A DNA stretch of 64,000 nucleotides from Lycium barbarum (taxonomy: Eukaryota; Streptophyta; Magnoliopsida; Solanales; Solanaceae), in assembly GCF_019175385.1 (NCBI RefSeq), contig NC_083341.1, positions 91,414,321-91,478,320 on the forward strand, read 5' to 3'. Below are positions 51,731 through 63,504 of the stretch, piece by piece (the stretch's first letter is position 1; every line of letters starts with the position of its first letter). The translations under genes and the position numbers were made by a program. The notes under the pieces were generated by a model. It searched no databases, was not told where the DNA came from, and saw only the letters and a list, made by a program, of their open reading frames with translations.

Positions 51731-52769
51731 TCTTTATTCACCTACATTATCCTTACTTCTCAATTCACTTCCAATCATCCATATCCATGGTCATAGCACA
51801 CTATTACATTCGCTCATATACAATGTTTATCCCATGTTCTCAATATCATTTATAACATGATTATAATCATAACATATCAAGAATCATTACTCACCCAAGC
51901 TACTACTCACAAACATCACTATTCTCACATTCAAGACCCATTTTCTATATTCTTCTACAATCCAAGTCTTTCAATGTTTCAATACCTTAAACAACATGGA
52001 AATACCATAAAACTTACCTTAGATGGTGTAGGAATAAACCTTGAGTGGAAATACTTCACTTGAACCAAAACCCTAGTTCCTCTCCAATGGAATCTTTTGT
52101 AGTCCTCTAACCCTTGGAAGCTTTCTAACACATAAACACTTGATTCTAGTCTTTGATCTTTGTGTTCTCTTGGACTTGAGTGGAATGTGCTTAGAGAAGG
52201 GTTTTGAGCTCTCAATACTTGTAGAAGATGAAAAATGACGTAAAAGAACCCAAGGCATCTATTTATACAAAAAATAAAAATCAGCTCGTCGGGACTTCCA
52301 CGGACACTTATACGGTCCGTATAACCTTGTACGGCCCGTATAAGTGGCCGTGGTTCACCAACCAGAAAATCATCTCCCTGCTGGGAGTTATACGTACCCT
52401 TTATACGGACCGTATAAGTGGTCGTATAACTCCATTTCTCTGAAATGGATTCCGTCATTTCGTTCGATCTCCAATCCTTATGGAACCTTCTTGACACTTG
52501 TTTAGCACCTCATTAACAATCTAAGGGACGTTATAACTCTTCTCCAAAACATTGTTAAGTCATCATTAACTTGGTACTCGTAAATCCTTTTCGATACATA
52601 ATGTATACCTTGCCTTTTCTCGACAACTTTCTTCTCTTACCTCGAATGTCTTTGAAATCTCAATTAGGGTCATCAAATGCTATTTCTTACTGATAGAAAT
52701 ATCGTATACCTTGTGCCCTTCGTTAGTCTATTCACTGTGCATCAACGAAAAAATTTTCGTGGTGTAACA

Positions 52770-54447
52770 CAACTGGCCTAAATGAGATGCACATGACTAT
52801 CGGTTGGTATCAATAATTAGAAAACACACATTATCATTCTACTATATCCGCCCCTTCTTGTTATTTCAAAAATGCACTAACAATGACCTTATGACATTCC
52901 AAATCTTCACATAGTTTCTAGAGATTACTCAATTCGCATTTACATTCTATTGACTCGCTTGCATGGTCTCATTGCTCATCTATTATTAAAATACATGTGC
53001 CTTTACGAGAAAGAAAGTCCCTTTCACACAAATATCAATCAATATAGAGGGACAAAAGGAGAACACTCGCACTCAAAAAGAATCTCACATGTCACAAGTA
53101 TCAAGCCATATGCTTGCCCTTACTTTCTTTCCATACTAGTTCCAAAAATAATCAATTGTATATCACAAAGGTATTTCTGGGTTGTAATGACGACTTTGGG
53201 TTGGGTAGGATACAAATTTGGATACAAAAGTGACTATCCCTTCCTTGAGCACTACATTTGACTTGGTTGAGGCCTTTTCTTTGATTCACCACTATTTCTC
53301 TCTCTTTTCCACCCTTTTATCCTTAGTCAAATCTTTATATTGCCTTCTTTATTGTCAGTCCCCTTTTGCACTTATTGCAATTATATTAAAATATGTTTTT
53401 TTTGTGTAAGGGCAACCTCATAATTTCTATCAACCACCAATCTACTTCTCATTTCTGGCAACTTTACTCACAAGGCCTCTCACCCCCAACTTAGATTAAA
53501 ATCCTATGTTGGGCTTTAGAGTTCAAGGAAGGATGGGTTTAAAAAAGATACAACTAAGAAGTGGTATGGCTTGTAACATGGCAACAAGAAAGAGGCTTAA
53601 AGGCTCAAAAGGGGTAACTAGTGATACATATATGCACAAGGTGTTTCATAAGAAAATTCAAAGATTGCTTAAGATCCTTTCTTCATCCGATCAATCAAGA
53701 TTAGCTTAGAAATACAAACCGGGCAAGTTCTAGTTGACACAAGTTAGTACAAGACGTCACCACTCATGGCACATGCATTGATCAAAATGAGTCAATAGCT
53801 TTTAAGACAAGATCAATTCATGCTTTACCAAATGGAATAGTCAAGAGTAACAAGGTGAAGCCTAAGTTTGTCATGATCATCAATTCTTATTAAAGCTCAA
53901 AATTTTTGGAGGGGTATCCATTATCATGTAACATTCTAACTGTATTGATACCAAATAAGTCATGCTCACATCCCAATCCTACAAGGCTTAGTTCCCTTAA
54001 GAAAGCACCCAAATATCTATCATTGGGACAAGCCAACTCAAAACTTTCTAAAAATACCGGGTTCAAAAGACCATTAGCATCCTTAGGAAATGACCCACGA
54101 CTAAGAAAAGACAAGGATATAACAAATACCACACAATAAAAAAAACAACAACACGAGCAACAACACATATGCAATGATGAAAATACTACAATGTTTAACA
54201 ACCAACATAAATACTATCCGTCAAAATGCAGGTAATACATACAGTATCCCTTGTACATCATATCAAAAACTCAGTCAAAAGCCACTATGAGTACCCACCC
54301 CCCTAAAAACATTGCATTGTCACCAATGCAATAAATAAGTATCACTCAAAAGGAAATGGGCACTCCCTGTGACGCATCAAGCGTCGATGTGCTCAGTAGT
54401 AGCAGTGGTAGATGGTGTGGACTCTGAAAACGCAGCCTGTGATGAAG
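52770..54447 (-). other. Element X non-coding 3' region
   Basis: About 1.7 kb without a supported frame on either strand; longest frames are 60-100 codons with no recognisable motif. Lies between the extra ORF and the X polypurine tract, where Tat/Athila elements usually have a long untranslated stretch. Interrupted at 54448 by S5. Confidence 0.5.
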
Positions 54448-54704
54448 TGTTACACCTCGGAAAATTTTCCGTTGGTACGCAAATGAATGAACTAGTGATA
54501 AGTATGGGTGTATGATGTCCATGAGCAAGAAACGACGTTTGATGACCTTAGGCGAGATTTCAAAGGAATCCGACGTAAGACGAGAAAGTTGGCTAAGAAA
54601 AGGCAAGGTGAGGTGAGCAATGCATGTGCATGGATATGGATTATTAAAATGAGAAGTCTAAGAAATATGGAAAGTTGTAGAATTGCAATCTGCCCAGTGG
54701 TCGT

Positions 54705-55010
54705 AAAGTGCAAATACGGACCGTAAACCGGTATACGGTCCGTAAACTGCCAGGTCGTAAACTGGCATGCAAAACTTCAACTTTCTGCCAGTTGAGGAAA
54801 TGGTAAAATACGACCTAGTTTACGGACCGTAAAGTGATTTACGGCCCGTAAACCATGGTCGTAAATCACCATGGTTGCAGTCTAAAGTTTTTGGTTCTGG
54901 AAATGGTTAAAGACGACCACGAGGGACAGTCCGTAAACTGCAATACGGGCCGTAAACCATGGTTTACGACCACTGTTCACTTCAACACAGATTTTTAAGT
55001 CATTAAATAA
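54705..55010 (+). promoter_or_regulatory. S5 cassette, word TTTACGGNCCGTAAA, and TATA-like box
   Basis: Around eight copies of TTACGG-N-CCGTAA-type palindromes, spread over 260 bases, ending about 40 bases before ATTAAATAAGG at about 55000. Confidence 0.6.
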
Positions 55011-56389
55011 GGAGACCAAGACTTGTTTTATTTCATTTCTACATTACACTCCTCTCTAAAACATCTCTCTACATCCATTATACAAGTTTTCAAGGATTAT
55101 AAGTCATCAACAACATTAAACAAGTGAATCAAGAGTAAGGAAACCATCAAGGGTGATCCAAGGTCAAGAAATCCAAATGGAGATAAACTAGGGTTTTGCT
55201 CAAAGTGGGGTATTATCAACAAAAGCTTGTTCCTACAACTTCTAAGGTAAGATTCATGATATTTACATGATGTTTAAGGTATTGAAGAATTAAAATATAT
55301 GGATTGTAGAAAATATGGTAAGATGGGTTATGAATGATGAATAGTGACATTTTGAGGAATAGTTTGAATTGAATCATGAATGTTGTTGTGCTGTGATATG
55401 AACATGTTATAAATGGTATTAAGATCATGAACTATAACTTTAGACGAATGGACGAAGTTGGGTGTTATGACCTTGAACATGGGTGGATTAGAAACAAATT
55501 GAGAAATCTAGATAATGTGGATAATGTGAATGACTAATGGCCATTGTTATGATATTAATGATGGTAGAAACTCTAACATTGGAAGGGGACGTGCAAGTGT
55601 AGAATAGTCCGACGAAAAGGTATGTAAGGCTAACCCTTCTTTCATAAGGCATGGTTCTTGGTAAAATTCCTAATTCCTTTATATGAGCATGTTGTCTCCA
55701 AATGATTGATATTCCGAGCTCATAAGCTCACGATCCTTGATATGTACGACGGTTGTAGTACTCACCTCATATGATGAGTAAGCCTATGATATAGAAGTAA
55801 CAATAATGATGATGATGGTAACGATAATGATATTAATAATGATGTTAAGGGTGCCTAAGGGCTATTATACTTATGTGTGCCTATGAAGGGCTATAATGAA
55901 ACCCCGAGCTTATAACGCCGGGTAGAATATATGTATATGAATATGTATAGAGTATGTATACGATTACAAAATGCGCGCACACCTCTGCAGACGGTACGGA
56001 TAACCCTGAAGCCTTGGTAGGGCCAGGTATGAGTAACCTTGAGCCTTGGTTGGCCAAGTATGTATGAAACACCGATCCTACGAGGTCGGGTATGTTATGT
56101 AAATGCTATGTGTATGAAATGACTATGTATATAATATGAATATGAATGTGATAAGACTATGTATATGAATACGAATAAGGACATGTATACGAATACGAGC
56201 ACAAGTATGGTACGAGCACTATTATGGGATACGGATGATGACGTATGTGTACTAATACGTATGAGAAATGGAAAGTCCCTATGTAAGGCAAGTAAGTGCC
56301 ATGACGATGATATTATTGTCTCCCCTCCTATGTTATTTCATATGTTGTTCATTATGCTTATATATCGATGTAGATCATGCTTTACATAC

Positions 56390-56448
56390 TCAGTACATTC
56401 TTCGTACTGACGTCCTTTTGTTATGGATGCTGCGTCATGCCCGCAGGT
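56390..56448 (+). other. Three-hairpin row in S5
   Basis: CAGTAC/GTACTG, then CGTCC/GGATG with one wobble pair, then CTGCG/CGCAG with a seven-base loop, all on the sense strand. Confidence 0.6.
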
Positions 56449-57580
56449 GCACAGGGAGACAGACTTGATCCATAGCTGCTTATTCTGAGATCGCATAGCA
56501 GAGCTCCATCCCCTCGGAGCCAGAGCTTTTGGGTACTTATTCTTTTGCATAAATGATTATGGGCATAGCGGGGTCCTGTCCCGCTCATGTGTTATGTCAT
56601 ACTCTTCTTAGAGGCTCGTATTCACGTGTATATATTTAGATATGTCTGGCCTAGTCGGCCCATGTTTTGTATATCATTTTGTCGGCCACGTTGGCCCATG
56701 TACATTTGATGTGGCCTAGATGCCAATTACGATATAACGGTAATGTCGCCCAAAGGGGCTAGTTTGATGAATGAGAGGAAATGCATATCTAATTGTGTGG
56801 TCCACCTAGATGCGAGCATAAGATTAAGCAAAGGGGTGCCCAGGTGGGCTAGCACTGGGTGCTCGTCGCAGCCCCCTAGTCGGGTCGTGACATGAAGTGA
56901 CGCCAGCATGTGGAGGTGTGGGTGTAGCAATAGGACTCTTCCCCGCAGGGGGAATTATGTTCAAAAGTGAGTGCTCTCTTGCTCTCAGCATGTCTCCCTC
57001 AAACTCCTAGTCTGTACGAGCGACGTGGTGGCCATGCTGAATAGATGCTGCATATGCAGCCTGTATCTGCTCATTTGAAGCATCTGGCAATGTCTCAAAC
57101 TCATCCAGCTCCTCATACTCATCATCACTCAAATCTAATAGATCATCTTTGGCAGCGGTGTGATGCGAGGAACTCTCTGATGCCTCTGCCTCATGCTGGG
57201 CCCTGTTGACCTCCTCAGTATCGATAGCGACCCCTGTACCCATGGCCTCAAATAGTGGGGTTCTGGAAGCTGTGAAATCGGAGTGCAATTGAGCAAGGTC
57301 GGTCTTCACCGCCTTCAAACTCTCTATCTCACCAGCCTCTATGTTGTCCACCCTTTTCTTTAGACTAATGATGTGGCGTGATTTTACGCCACAATCGATG
57401 CTTTTCGGATATAAGTTTTACTTGTTTTTAAGAAATTCTATGTGATTTTACGTGGTTTTTAGTATGTTTCAGGTATTACAAGGTCCCTAGAGCCTAAGTG
57501 TGGAAAACGAGCGAAAAAGAGGAAAAACGTTGATCACTGGAAAAAATGGAGATTCTGAAAATTTTTGTGGAAAATTATCC

Positions 57581-57803
57581 TGCGCGTTCGCGCAGGTACG
57601 TCACGCGATAGGGCCCACGCGCGTCGGTGACTTTAAGCGTTTGCGCCATTATGTCACGCGATCGCGCTGAAGTAAGACAAGTGGTGCTGACGTCATCCAC
57701 ACGTTCGCGCAGGCACGTGGCGCGTTCGCGCTGTAGGTCTTTAGGCCCAGTTCGAGCAGTACTTGGATTTTGACGATTTTTTCTATTCCAGTTCATTTAA
57801 AAG
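57581..57803 (+). promoter_or_regulatory. LTR C cassette, word GCGCGTTCGCGC, and TATA-like box
   Basis: About six copies of a CGCGTTCGCGC-like word (full or decayed), 57581-57733, followed by TTTAAAAG at about 57796. Same word as in element E. Confidence 0.55.
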
Positions 57804-58499
57804 CCAATTGGGAACATTGTAAAATTATCTTTGGCCAAAAATACAAGTTTGGAGGCTAGGGTTCCTACGTATATTTTCTTTCTTTTATTTGAACCTTGTT
57901 TATGGGAATTTCTTGGGGACAATTGAGATTGAAACTCTTGTTGTGCTTATTTATTGATCGACATTATTTTTAATCAAGTAAGTAATTGTTATTGTAATTA
58001 TTTTTGTTCTTCAACGTTTCTCAAGGGAGTAGCTAACCCTAGGACTTGCCCATTTACTTTGTTTGAAACTCGGAAGAGGAAGAACGGGGTTGGGATAGAA
58101 TAATTAACATGAATTTGGTGCGTCAACCCTCATCTAATGGAAATTGACCTAGGAATAGCCGATACGACTTGTAGCCATATTCGAGTGTTCTTAATGCTCC
58201 TAATGGCTTGAGGGATATTCAATTGGGTAGTTTAGTTAATCTTCAGGATTAATTTAGAGTCATTATCCGAGGCTAATTAACTTAAACTTTCTATTATTTA
58301 TAATTCGTGAAATAGATTGGATCGTTACTTGAGAAATAGATTCCTCAATTCCTTACTTGTGGCCATTGATCAATTACTTGCTTTCTAGATTAGAATTTAT
58401 ATTTCCGTATTTTATCAAAACCTTATAAAAAATCACCATTGATGCGTTCGTCTTAGCTATTGTTAGTGATAATTCCTAATCTGCTTAAATTACCTACAT

Positions 58500-58594
58500 A
58501 TTGTTCTCTGTGGGATTCGACCCCAACCTTGTTGGGTTACTATATTTGACAACGTCCGTGTTATGCCATTAAAAGGTGTAATTTGAGCGTACTA
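58500..58594 (+). other. Conserved LTR end block with TTCGA loop
   Basis: GTGGGATTCGACCCC next to CCAACCTTGTTGGG is present near the ends of LTRs A, X and C. The first part can fold as GGG/CCC around ATTCGA, the second as CCAAC/GTTGG. Function unknown. Confidence 0.5.
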
Positions 58595-59384
58595 ACTAAC
58601 TACACGTTCCTCCCACTGTCTGTTAAACTCCTTCACTGCCTTTTTAATCATGTCAGGAAGGGTGCGGATGAAGCAAGTCACTTTAGAATCCACAGCCCCT
58701 ACGATCCGAGCCATGTTCCAGAAATCATCAACAGAGGGAGGGCGCATGCTCTGAGGTGGGACCCCTATTGTCACGACCCAACTAGAGGGCCATGACAGGC
58801 ACTTAGAGCTAACACACCGAGCACCTCTAAACATACATATCATAAACATTTCTGGGTGGACCATAAAGATAGCTCCTGGATATCATGATCTGTAAGGACA
58901 TATATCACAATATAACGGCACATCTCTATATAATATTCAACAGTTATGTCCATCATCACCAGCCGACAAGGCTACTAAAATGTTATACAATGATATGAAC
59001 CGATAGGGTTATAAAATGTCTAACTATACGCACATGTCTACAAGCCTCTACATAGAATACAAGTGACCATAAGGACCAATACCAATAGACTGCAGCTCCG
59101 AAGTAAGTGGAGTGCTCCTAAGAATCCGCTGATAAATCACCTACGGGTCAAATCTGTATACCTATCTACCTGCGGGTATGAACGCAGCGTCCACAAGAAA
59201 GAACGTCAGTTTAAATAACGTACTGAGTATGTAAGGCATGAATAACAACATAATTAGAAATATAGAACATAACATGAGATAAAGATAACATGTACATCTG
59301 ATTGCCTCATAAGGCAGATACCATGCATGCTTAGCTTTCTTTAAAAAAACCATTCCTCATATATATATATAAATAATAGTGTTG

Positions 59385-59570
59385 CGGATATAAATAATAG
59401 TGCTGCAGAACGTGCAGACCGATCTATAAATATTTTATATTGCTGCGGAACGTGCAACCCGATCCGTAAATATTTTATATTGCTGCTGAACGTGCAGCCC
59501 GATCCATATATCATATCATCATTATATATAAATATATATATTGCCGCGGAATGAATGGCCCGATCCATTT
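59385..59570. repeat. Tandem repeat in S6, period about 45
   Basis: Four units with TATTGCTGCGGAACGTGCA followed by CCGATCC, increasingly decayed to the right. It occupies the site where Tekay-3 LTRs carry the CCCGGCCAT repeats. Confidence 0.75.
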
Positions 59571-60564
59571 ATCCATATATCCCGCATCCGGGACGATATC
59601 ATAATATACCAACTGATCAGGTGGTTATGCGTATATAACGCCTAACCTTTCCCCATATCCCCTATATATATATATATATATATAAGTAGCATGCATGAGA
59701 GCCCAAATAAAAGCTACGACTCTATCAGAGTGACGTAAGGTCGGTAACCTCCGATTTATATTATGGAACAATCATCATCGCTATATCTCACCCTGAAGGA
59801 ACAATTATCATGAGGTGAGATCAACAACAATGAGTAAAATCAAGGAAATCATGAAATATACTCAAAAATCTCATGATATCATTAAAACCATAAACTTTGG
59901 AATTTCTAGAAATAGGATCATCATCATCAACATTATCATCATAAAACATACTTACCTTTAGCATCATAAGAACTCTAAGAATCATGAATCTCTAGCTTTT
60001 GGGAACAAGGACATTATGGAAAACATGTATAGGTTCATAAGAAAGGAATCACGCCTTTAGAAAGAAAGGGTTTAGCCTTAACATACCTTTTCGGTCGTCT
60101 TAACTTTAACTATTTAACGTTATCCTCCCAAGCTCGTAAATCTACATTCAAGAGAATTCATATTATCGTTAGGCTTATCGTCATATACATGTAAATCAGC
60201 CCAACCACACCACAACATGCTCAAAACAGTCCATAAACACAACAACTACAACACAACACTTTATGACCTTTCCTCCATAACTATTTTCACTTTTAAGACT
60301 TAATAAACCTTCAAATCAACTCAACATAAGAGATAGGATGAAGAACATACATTATAATTGAATAATTTTAGCCACACCAACTTTCTTCAAGACCAAACTC
60401 ACCATAACATCAAGTACAAGCAAGAAACATCACCTTTCTTGGACTAGTTTGGCGTAATCTTGTTAAATTCTTGATTTAATGGGCTATAAATGTCTGGGGG
60501 GTGTGTTAGGAGTTTCTAGAACTCATGAGAGTTTATAATGATGAAACAATAGGGTTGATGGGGG

Positions 60565-60601
60565 GTTTTTTATACCCCTTATAAGTCGGTTCCACCGACT
60601 T
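60565..60601 (-). promoter_or_regulatory. S6 TATA box with adjacent dyad
   Basis: Sense TATAAAAAA at about 60565-60574 is preceded by AAGTCGGT (60583-60590) and ACCGACTT (60594-60601), perfect eight-base arms, spacer three. Confidence 0.55.
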
Positions 60602-61308
60602 TCCCAAGTGGGACCCGCGGAAGCCATTTGGCAGCTTGGATGGGTTATCTTAAAATAGCCATACCTCCTTACTCCGATGTCGTTTTGATGAGCGCTTTGT
60701 TGCGTTAAAAACTGGAATCGACAAAATTTATTTTAGGATTTTGAAACACCTTAAAAATCTTAATATACATGGAGATATACCCCTCTAAATTTGATCCAAA
60801 ATTCTGTCAACTTGTTTTCAAATTTTCGACAAACTTATTTTCTTCGATTTTCTTGGTTCCGAAATCTTCCAAAACTCTCCATACATGATATTTATCATTA
60901 ATCATACTTGATAATGGTCATGTCCTTTGGTTCCATGGTTGTCCTTCCTAGTTACGACTTACGAGATCGCAATTCATCCTTTACTTCATTGTTACGTACT
61001 TCCCATGGCTTGTACCTTTTAAAACTTCATGGGACTTCGCCGATACTACATTAAGATTGTGAGGTACCTGGCATTCTCATGCTATGAAAGTTCAAGGTGT
61101 AACACCTGTAGCAGGTGGTGGGGTGCCATAGTAGTGGACTCCGTAGCTATGGTAGTGGAGGCACCAGCAGAACCAGTACCCGAAGGTGTCGGGATGGTGG
61201 AAGTAGCTGGACTGGCAAGGTCCTCCAAGCCGGCTGTGAGGTTAATGGTATAAGCCTAGGCCTTCATTTTCCTCCTCTCGGGGTTATCATCATCTTGAGT
61301 CCGAAAAA

Positions 61309-63404
61309 TATCCACGACCCCAATTGTGGCACACTCTCGATCGACCCTCTTAAACACAGGCACGTTGTGCCTCCTACATACATCTGTCTACGAGCCTCTA
61401 TATAGAATATGAGAATCCACAAAGACGGGGCAGGACTCCGCCATTCCCAAGTATATACACAAAAGAGTAATACTAATAGACAGCGGCTCCGAAGCATATG
61501 GAGCGCTTCTGAGACTCCGCTGATGAAGCTCCTAAGGATCCGATCTGTCTCCTTGCTTCCCTGCGGGCATGAACGCAGCGTCCACAAAAAAATACATTAG
61601 TACGAGCAATGTACTGAGTATGTAAGGCATGAATAGTAACATGATAAAAGCATGAAGAATAGCGTAAGATAGAAGAACCGTTTATGCCTTATAATACCTT
61701 TTAAGACATTCGTCATGCTTACTTAACTTTTTTTTCTAGGAGAATATTTCATATATCAACATGCATATCTATACAACACTATCCCCGACCATATAGACTC
61801 AGTATTATCCATACCTGACCCTAGTAAGGTTCGGTAATATTCGTACCCAACTGCACGGGTATGCCCGCAATAGATATCATACCTGGCCATATAAGCTCGG
61901 TAGTATCCGTACCCGGCCATAGTAAGGCTCGATATCATAAAATAGCTATATACATATATAATAGAAATAGCATGCATGAGATCCTAAATAAGAGCTACTA
62001 TTTTATCAGAGTGACGTAAGGTCGGTAACCTACGATGTGTCATTATGGAATCATCATCATCGCTATATCTCACCTCAAAGGAACAAGCAACGTAAGGTGA
62101 GATCAAAACAATGAATAAAATCAAGAAAATCATGAAATAAGCTCAATAATCTCATAATAGCATCATATCCATAAGCTTTGGATTCTCCAAAAATGGAATC
62201 ATCATCATCATCATCATTATCATCATGGAACATACTTATCTTTAACATCATAAGAAACTCTAAGAATCATGAACTTCTAGCTTTTGGGAATAAGAATGTT
62301 GTGGAAAACACGTGTGGATTCATAAGAAAAGAATCATGCCTTTAGAAAGAAAGGGGACAGCCTTAACATACCTTTTGGGTCTCCTTAACTACTTAACTCT
62401 TATCCTCCCTACATTCAAGAGAATTTACGCTATTGTTAGGCTTATCGTCATATGCTTATCTTAAGCCTTCAAATTAAACCCCTTTTAGAATCTGCCGAAA
62501 TTCGGACAGCATCTCCCCTGTTTATATCCCTAGCCCGAAATCACAATACCAACAACCAACAATAACAACAACAACACTAACATCAATAAATTTATCATCA
62601 ATACCAAAATACTCCATAAAACATCCCACGTGATGTTTATTCGATTTCTCAACCAACTAATTCATTGTACGACTATTTAATAGCTCTATCTTCGTAAATA
62701 CACTTAAATCACTATCAATAAGGATGGATTCTTACCTTATTCCCACTAGAGTTGCAATATCTTCAATATCTTCCTTGTATCCAAGCCAAGATTCACCGCA
62801 ACACGATACTATAATCACAACTATTCTCTATCCGAACCTAAATCCTGAGATTACACTTGATTTAGGCTAAAATTTATGGGTGGAAGTTGGGAGAAAGTTC
62901 TAGAGGTTTTACGATATTTTTTAGGGGTAGTTTGGATGAAAATAAGGGGTCAACGCCCTTTTATATTATTCTAAAGTCGGTTTGCACCGACCTATGTTCG
63001 CGCACTGTAGCTGCGCGTTCGCACATTGTAGCTTGCGCGTTAGTGTACTGTAGCTGGGGGCGCCTCTACTCCACTGGCCTAACTTGTAACATCTATAACT
63101 CTCTACTCCGATGTCATATCGATGAGTGGTTTGTTGTGTTGGAAACTAGACTCAATGAACTTCAATTTAGACTTTTGTTCCACCTCAAGACTCTTAATAT
63201 ACTAGGAGATATGCTTCTCTAAATTTTACCCAAAGTTTCTGTCCAAAATTCTGCCAAATTTTCCCAAATTTTCGACAAACTTATTTTCTTCAATTTTCTT
63301 GATCCCAAAACCTTTAGACACTTGCGTAACACTTGTCAAGAGTATTCTTTAACTATATAAGGGTTTGATGACCTCTCTGAGCTTACGTTAGCTTAACCAT
63401 ATCA
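61309..63404 (-). repeat. Element E 3' LTR
   Basis: About 2.1 kb. Hairpin row at 61561-61617 with the middle stem lost, CCCGGCCAT repeats at 61787-61935, cassette at 62958-63060. No supported gene. Confidence 0.75.
62958..63060 (-). promoter_or_regulatory. Element E TATA box and cassette
   Basis: Sense TATAAAAGG (about 62958-62966), AAGTCGGT...ACCGAC dyad like S6 at 62973-62992, then two to three copies of TGCGCGTTCGC, each followed by a CTGTAGCT-like word. Confidence 0.55.
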
Positions 63405-63417
63405 TTCTCCCCCCTTT
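63405..63417 (-). other. Element E polypurine tract
   Basis: Sense AAAGGGGGGAGAA directly before the LTR. Confidence 0.75.
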
Positions 63418-63504
63418 AAAAACATTCGTCTTCAAATGTTAAACTCTCAAAGATCTTATGGAAGTTTTGGTAGATCTTCCTCTGTAGCTTTAGTACTACC
63501 AACT

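Larger units (their letters stand above)
39803..52769 (-). mobile_element. Tekay-3: Tekay-type element with a nested solo LTR
   Basis: LTRs 39803-42282 and 47514-52769 (the latter split by solo LTR S4), broken gag-pol between, perfect target duplication CAACT (39798-39802 and 52770-52774). Primer site and polypurine tract present. LTR differences are denser near the left ends than the right. Confidence 0.93.
47514..52769 (-). repeat. Tekay-3 5' LTR, split by S4
   Basis: LTR sequence occupies 47514-48927 and 51731-52769, about 2.45 kb once S4 is removed. The 172-codon open frame at 51979-52497 lies across the promoter region and is not a gene. Confidence 0.92.
54448..56892 (+). mobile_element. 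Solo LTR S5, related to Tekay-3
   Basis: TGTTACACCTCGG to GGGTCGTGACA, length 2445, perfect TGAAG duplication (54443-54447 and 56893-56897). It is the reverse orientation of the Tekay-3 LTR type. Hairpin row at 56390-56448. Confidence 0.92.
57369..58594 (+). mobile_element. Solo LTR C of the X family
   Basis: TGATGTGGCGTG to GAGCGTACTA, length 1226, flanked by ACTAA on both sides (57364-57368 and 58595-58599). The terminal CA appears changed to TA. Its start folds as GTGGCGT...ACGCCAC, like LTR A. It interrupts the X extra ORF exactly, leaving the frame intact once removed. Confidence 0.85.
58769..61104 (-). mobile_element. Solo LTR S6, Tekay-type
   Basis: TGTCACGACCC to GGTGTAACA, length 2336; flanks CCTAT and CCTGT differ at one base. 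Inserted in the X extra ORF. Hairpin row at 59169-59226; the middle stem uses CGTTC/GGACG with one wobble pair. Confidence 0.85.
57007..61308 (-). pseudogene. Element X extra ORF, coiled-coil and acidic segment, split by two solo LTRs
   Basis: After removing solo LTRs C (57369-58594) and S6 (58769-61104), the minus strand reads on: a Thr/Ser/Pro-rich stretch (61260-61105), then SMRPPSVDDFWNMARIVG, then QWEERVVSLKKRVDN crossing the C joint in frame, then a heptad-like segment (GEIESLKAVKTDLAQL), an acidic stretch (DLLDLSDDEYEELDEFETL) and a stop at 57007. One stop codon is present at about 61257. The piece resembles the extra, envelope-like or plant-transposon ORFs of Tat/Athila/Sirevirus elements. 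I cannot name its function, and no enzyme motif is visible. Confidence 0.55.

Noticed and set aside
51979..52497. 172-codon minus frame in the Tekay-3 right LTR, part of which is also open in the left LTR
   Set aside because: The two LTRs are near identical by descent, so shared openness is expected; the frame crosses the palindrome cassette and TATA box and has no recognisable motif.
54508..54726. 72-codon + frame with basic composition (RRKTRKLAKKRQ)
   Set aside because: Inside solo LTR S5 near its start; composition alone does not support a gene.
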